64,000 bases of DNA from Fictibacillus terranigra (GTDB taxonomy: Bacteria; Bacillota; Bacilli; Bacillales; Fictibacillaceae). Shown here piece by piece: positions 61,837 through 64,000 of the stretch (positions are counted from its first letter, which is position 1; the number at the start of each line of letters is the position of its first letter). Under the pieces are notes generated by a model. It was not told the origin of the DNA, did no database searches, and saw only the letters and a program-made list of their open reading frames with translations. The stretch is taken from positions 1,178,001 through 1,242,000 of the forward strand of contig NZ_JAUHLN010000001.1 of the NCBI RefSeq assembly GCF_030412265.1. The letters are read 5' to 3'. The position numbers were made by a program, and so were the translations under genes.

Positions 61837-62949
61837 TCAGCTTTTTCCTTTAATAAAATAGTAAACTTCGTGGAAGAATTGAGCCTGATGGAGAGCACGG
61901 AGGATGACAAGAAAGGCAGGTCCGATCAACAGGCCGAGAAATCCAAACCATTGGAACCCGACAAACAGGGCAATGAGCGTCGCGAGAGGATCAAGCCCGA
62001 TGGTCGAGGAAAGAATTTTTGGTTCGGCCAGCTGCCGCTGTATAATGACCACGCCATAGAGAACAGAGAGCCCGACCGTTAACGGATAATCTCCGGAAAC
62101 AAAGGTATAGGCAATCCAGGGCATGAAGACGGCTCCGGTTCCCAAATAGGGCAGAAGATCCACAGCGCCGATTAACAAAGCAATTGTGATGGCATATTCT
62201 ATCCGAAGCAGCAATAGGCCGATCAATACAATAAAGGCTGTTATTGAGATAAGTGTCAGCTGCGCTTTGGCAAAACCAAACAATGCCTTGCGCAGTTCAA
62301 TGTAAACGGTTCGGGTGCTCGCCATCCATTTATCAGAAGAGATCTTTCGCAGGTATCCAGAAAAACGATACCAGTCTTTGCAAATAAAAAAGGCCGCAAG
62401 AATGGAAAATACAAGTACGGTAACAATGCTCGGCAGACTGACAAGCACAGTGGAGATCCAGTTGACCGTTTGTTGAGCCAAATTGCTTACGGTTGTTGTG
62501 ATGTGTGTTCCGACCGCATCAATATTTTTCATGATCGTCTGCTGATGCCCGTCATCCAAGTTATTAAACATACGGTTGATGTCATTATAGAGGGGGAGGA
62601 TTTTCTCCTTGAAACAGATTTCCATGTATTGTACCAGTATTTTACTGTACGTAGGAAGAACGTGTGCCAGATAAGCAAATCCGGTGAAAATTTCCCGCAT
62701 CAGGAGCAACACAGCTCCTGCCAATGTTGCGATAAGCAGAAGCAGAGCCGTAAAAACAGCGAAGCCTCGATGCATTCTCCCCTTTTCTTCTAAAAAGTTA
62801 ACGAATGGATTGATCGACATGGCGATGATTCCGCCAAGGATAAAAGGGTAAGTTACTTTGGAAAGAAAAAAACAGGCAAGTAAGACAATGGAAAATAAAC
62901 ATACTATGAGAAAAAAGCGCAGAATACGGTGCAAATAGTCATTGTTCAT
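61837..62949 (-). CDS. ytvI: YtvI, AI-2E/PerM-family permease-like protein
   Basis: Integral membrane protein of 370 residues with about seven to eight hydrophobic segments, of the AI-2E exporter/PerM family. Paired N-terminal segments come first, then a hydrophilic region at about 105-145. The C-terminal cluster has the family pattern PYLGTGAVFMPW and GLDPLATLIALFVGFQWFG. It is annotated as a sporulation integral membrane protein in Bacilli (YtvI). The second in-frame ATG (62949) has GGTGAAGG upstream and is preferred to 62961. Transported substrate unknown. Divergent from ytwI. Confidence 0.9.
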   Translation of the reverse strand: MNNDYLHRILRFFLIVCLFSIVLLACFFLSKVTYPFILGGIIAMSINPFVNFLEEKGRMHRGFAVFTALLLLIATLAGAVLLLMREIFTGFAYLAHVLPTYSKILVQYMEICFKEKILPLYNDINRMFNNLDDGHQQTIMKNIDAVGTHITTTVSNLAQQTVNWISTVLVSLPSIVTVLVFSILAAFFICKDWYRFSGYLRKISSDKWMASTRTVYIELRKALFGFAKAQLTLISITAFIVLIGLLLLRIEYAITIALLIGAVDLLPYLGTGAVFMPWIAYTFVSGDYPLTVGLSVLYGVVIIQRQLAEPKILSSTIGLDPLATLIALFVGFQWFGFLGLLIGPAFLVILRALHQAQFFHEVYYFIKGKS

Positions 62950-63002
62950 ATCCTTCACCATCCGTTCAGATCACTACATAAATAGAGAGAAGGTTACCTA
63001 TC

Positions 63003-63461
63003 ATGCAGTCAACATTGTTTTTGATCATCCTGCTGGCCATTGGAATCATAGCGAAGAACCAGTCGTTAATCATTGCTCTTGCCGTGTTGCTTGTCCTTAA
63101 ATTCACAGGGATCGGGGATAAGGTCTTTCCTCTGATTCAGCAGAAAGGCATCAACTGGGGCGTAACCATCATCACGATTGCTGTGCTGATTCCAATCGCT
63201 ACAGGGGACATCGGATTTAAACAGCTGCAGGAAGCCTTAAAATCATCATTTGCTTGGATTGCTTTGCTTTCCGGAATTTTTGTTGCGCTTATCGCATCAA
63301 AAGGAATAACGCTTCTGCAGAACGATCCTCATATTACAGCAGCTCTTGTTTTCGGCACCATTCTAGCTGTAGCTTTCTTAAACGGCGTAGCGGTAGGTCC
63401 TCTTATCGGGGCAGGAATTGCGTATATCGCTATGAAAATTGTCGAATTTTTCAGTGCTTAA
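63003..63461 (+). CDS. ytwI: YtwI, DUF441 membrane protein
   Basis: Membrane protein of 152 residues with four hydrophobic segments (about 2-35, 52-68, 82-100 and 108-150), matching the UPF0756/DUF441 family (B. subtilis YtwI). Function unknown. GAGAAGGT precedes the ATG. Lies between ytvI and citZ in the usual Bacillus order; no clear terminator before the citZ promoter. Confidence 0.9.
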   Translation: MQSTLFLIILLAIGIIAKNQSLIIALAVLLVLKFTGIGDKVFPLIQQKGINWGVTIITIAVLIPIATGDIGFKQLQEALKSSFAWIALLSGIFVALIASKGITLLQNDPHITAALVFGTILAVAFLNGVAVGPLIGAGIAYIAMKIVEFFSA

Positions 63462-63483
63462 ACAACGAAAAAAGGCATTTCCA

Positions 63484-63540
63484 TTCACAAAGCCCTGTTT
63501 ATTGTTTATAATTGACTTATATGTACGATTTCCTTTAAAT
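63484..63540 (+). promoter_or_regulatory. citZ promoter region with inverted repeat
   Basis: TTCACA (63484-63489), a 17-base spacer and TATAAT (63507-63512) is the stronger promoter. TTGACT (63512-63517), a 17-base spacer and TTAAAT (63535-63540) is a second. TATAA-N5-TTATA (63507-63521) overlaps both and could be a regulator site; B. subtilis citZ is controlled by CcpC and CcpA. The leader carries two hairpins (63545-63571 and 63574-63589), the second followed by TTTT. Confidence 0.6.
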
Positions 63541-63650
63541 AGTCTACATTTCTTAAAAGGCTAGAAATGTAAGCTCTTACGTATAAGAGTTTTATGGTTT
63601 TGTGCTTTTCTATTAAAGGAGAAAGAGATTCTAGAAAGGGAGAGATAACC

Positions 63651-64000
63651 ATGACAGCAACAAGAGGATTAGAAGGTGTAGTGGCTACAACCTCATCTGT
63701 CAGCTCAATCATTGATGATGTACTGACATACAGAGGGTACAGCATTGACGACTTGGCAGACCACGCAACATTTGAGGAAGTAGTATATTTATTGTGGAAT
63801 GGAAAACTTCCTAACGAAAAGGAATTGGAGCAGTTTAAAGCAGAGCTTGCTGAACAAGCGGCTGTATCTGATGATTTAATCAAACAATTGAAATCGCTTC
63901 CTTTAAAAGGAGTTCACCCGATGGCGATTCTTCGTACAGCGGTTTCCTTGCTTGGAATGTACGATGAAGATGCAGAAGACATGACTAAAGAAGGAAATTA
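63651..64000 (+). CDS. citZ: Citrate synthase CitZ, 5' part (runs off the window)
   Basis: First enzyme of the TCA cycle, joining oxaloacetate and acetyl-CoA. Only the first 116 codons are present. The N-terminus, TATRGLEGVVATTSSVS, followed by YRGYSIDDLADHATFEEVVYLLW in two parts (about 28-50) and LPLKGVHPMAILRTAVS, is typical of CitZ of Bacillus. AAAGGGAGAG precedes ATG 63651. In this gene order icd and mdh would be expected next, outside the window. Confidence 0.95.
   Translation, partial: MTATRGLEGVVATTSSVSSIIDDVLTYRGYSIDDLADHATFEEVVYLLWNGKLPNEKELEQFKAELAEQAAVSDDLIKQLKSLPLKGVHPMAILRTAVSLLGMYDEDAEDMTKEGN

Overview
The window is chromosomal DNA from an endospore-forming member of the Bacillaceae. 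Gene content and order match the Bacillus subtilis murC-ytxGHJ-aroA-ccpA-acuCBA-acsA-tyrS-rpsD ... ezrA-nifZ-thiI ... tpx-ytxK-ackA-argGH ... ytkL-ytoI-ytpI-nrnA-ytrIH-dnaE-ytsJ-accDA-pfkA-pyk-fxsA-ytvI-ytwI-citZ region, with local differences. Ribosome binding sites are strong GGAGG types, several genes start with TTG or GTG, and sporulation genes (gerW, ytrH, ytrI) and a sigma-B-type promoter are present. The genus cannot be fixed from this sequence alone. As recalled from the B. subtilis map, motPS, sspA, sppA, yteJ and moaB are missing from their usual places. A lipoteichoic-acid-synthase-like gene, mtnN, a methionine gamma-lyase, an EcsC-family gene, a GntR regulator and one insertion sequence occur instead.

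Layout. 1-4.5 kb: murC, an M29 aminopeptidase and the stress operon ytxG-ytxH-ytxJ behind a sigma-B promoter. 4.5-9.9 kb: aroA (with a diverged chorismate mutase domain), an LtaS-like synthase, ccpA and mtnN. 9.9-14.3 kb: the acetate module, acuABC divergent from acsA, with a CcpA-type cre over the acu promoter. 14.3-19.8 kb: a class A PBP with a C-terminal fibronectin type III domain, a tyrosine T-box with tyrS, and rpsD with a long leader. 19.8-23.2 kb: methionine gamma-lyase, free methionine-R-sulfoxide reductase, refZ and hisJ. 23.5-31.2 kb: ezrA, the nifZ-thiI sulfur-relay pair, mbcS and an amidohydrolase. 31.2-38.1 kb: NAD kinase, ytfI-gerW, tpx, ytxK, an intact IS3-family element and ackA. 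38.3-44.7 kb: EcsC protein, an uncharacterised gene, argG-argH, a small orphan gene, an SDR and ald. 44.7-51.0 kb: M24 peptidase, ytkL, ytoI, ytpI, nrnA and the sigma-E-type ytrHI operon. 51.1-64 kb: dnaE, malic enzyme with a FadR-type regulator, accDA, pfkA-pyk, fxsA, ytvI, ytwI and the 5' end of citZ.

The genes centre on carbon overflow and acetate handling (ccpA, ackA, acsA, acuABC, pfkA, pyk, ytsJ, citZ), fatty-acid precursor supply (accDA, mbcS, ytsJ), sulfur and redox homeostasis (nifZ, thiI, ytxJ, tpx, msrC, mgl, mtnN) and cell envelope or division (murC, PBP, ltaS-like, ezrA). Many neighbouring genes are separated by strong hairpin terminators, several shared by convergent pairs.

I see no defence island, prophage, CRISPR array, biosynthetic cluster or tRNA. 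The most informative unusual features are regulatory or structural. They are an IS3 element sitting exactly in the loop of the ytxK terminator, a FadR-type operator at the malic enzyme promoter next to a GntR gene, an argG leader arranged promoter-terminator-promoter, and two small genes whose ribosome binding sites fall inside hairpins.
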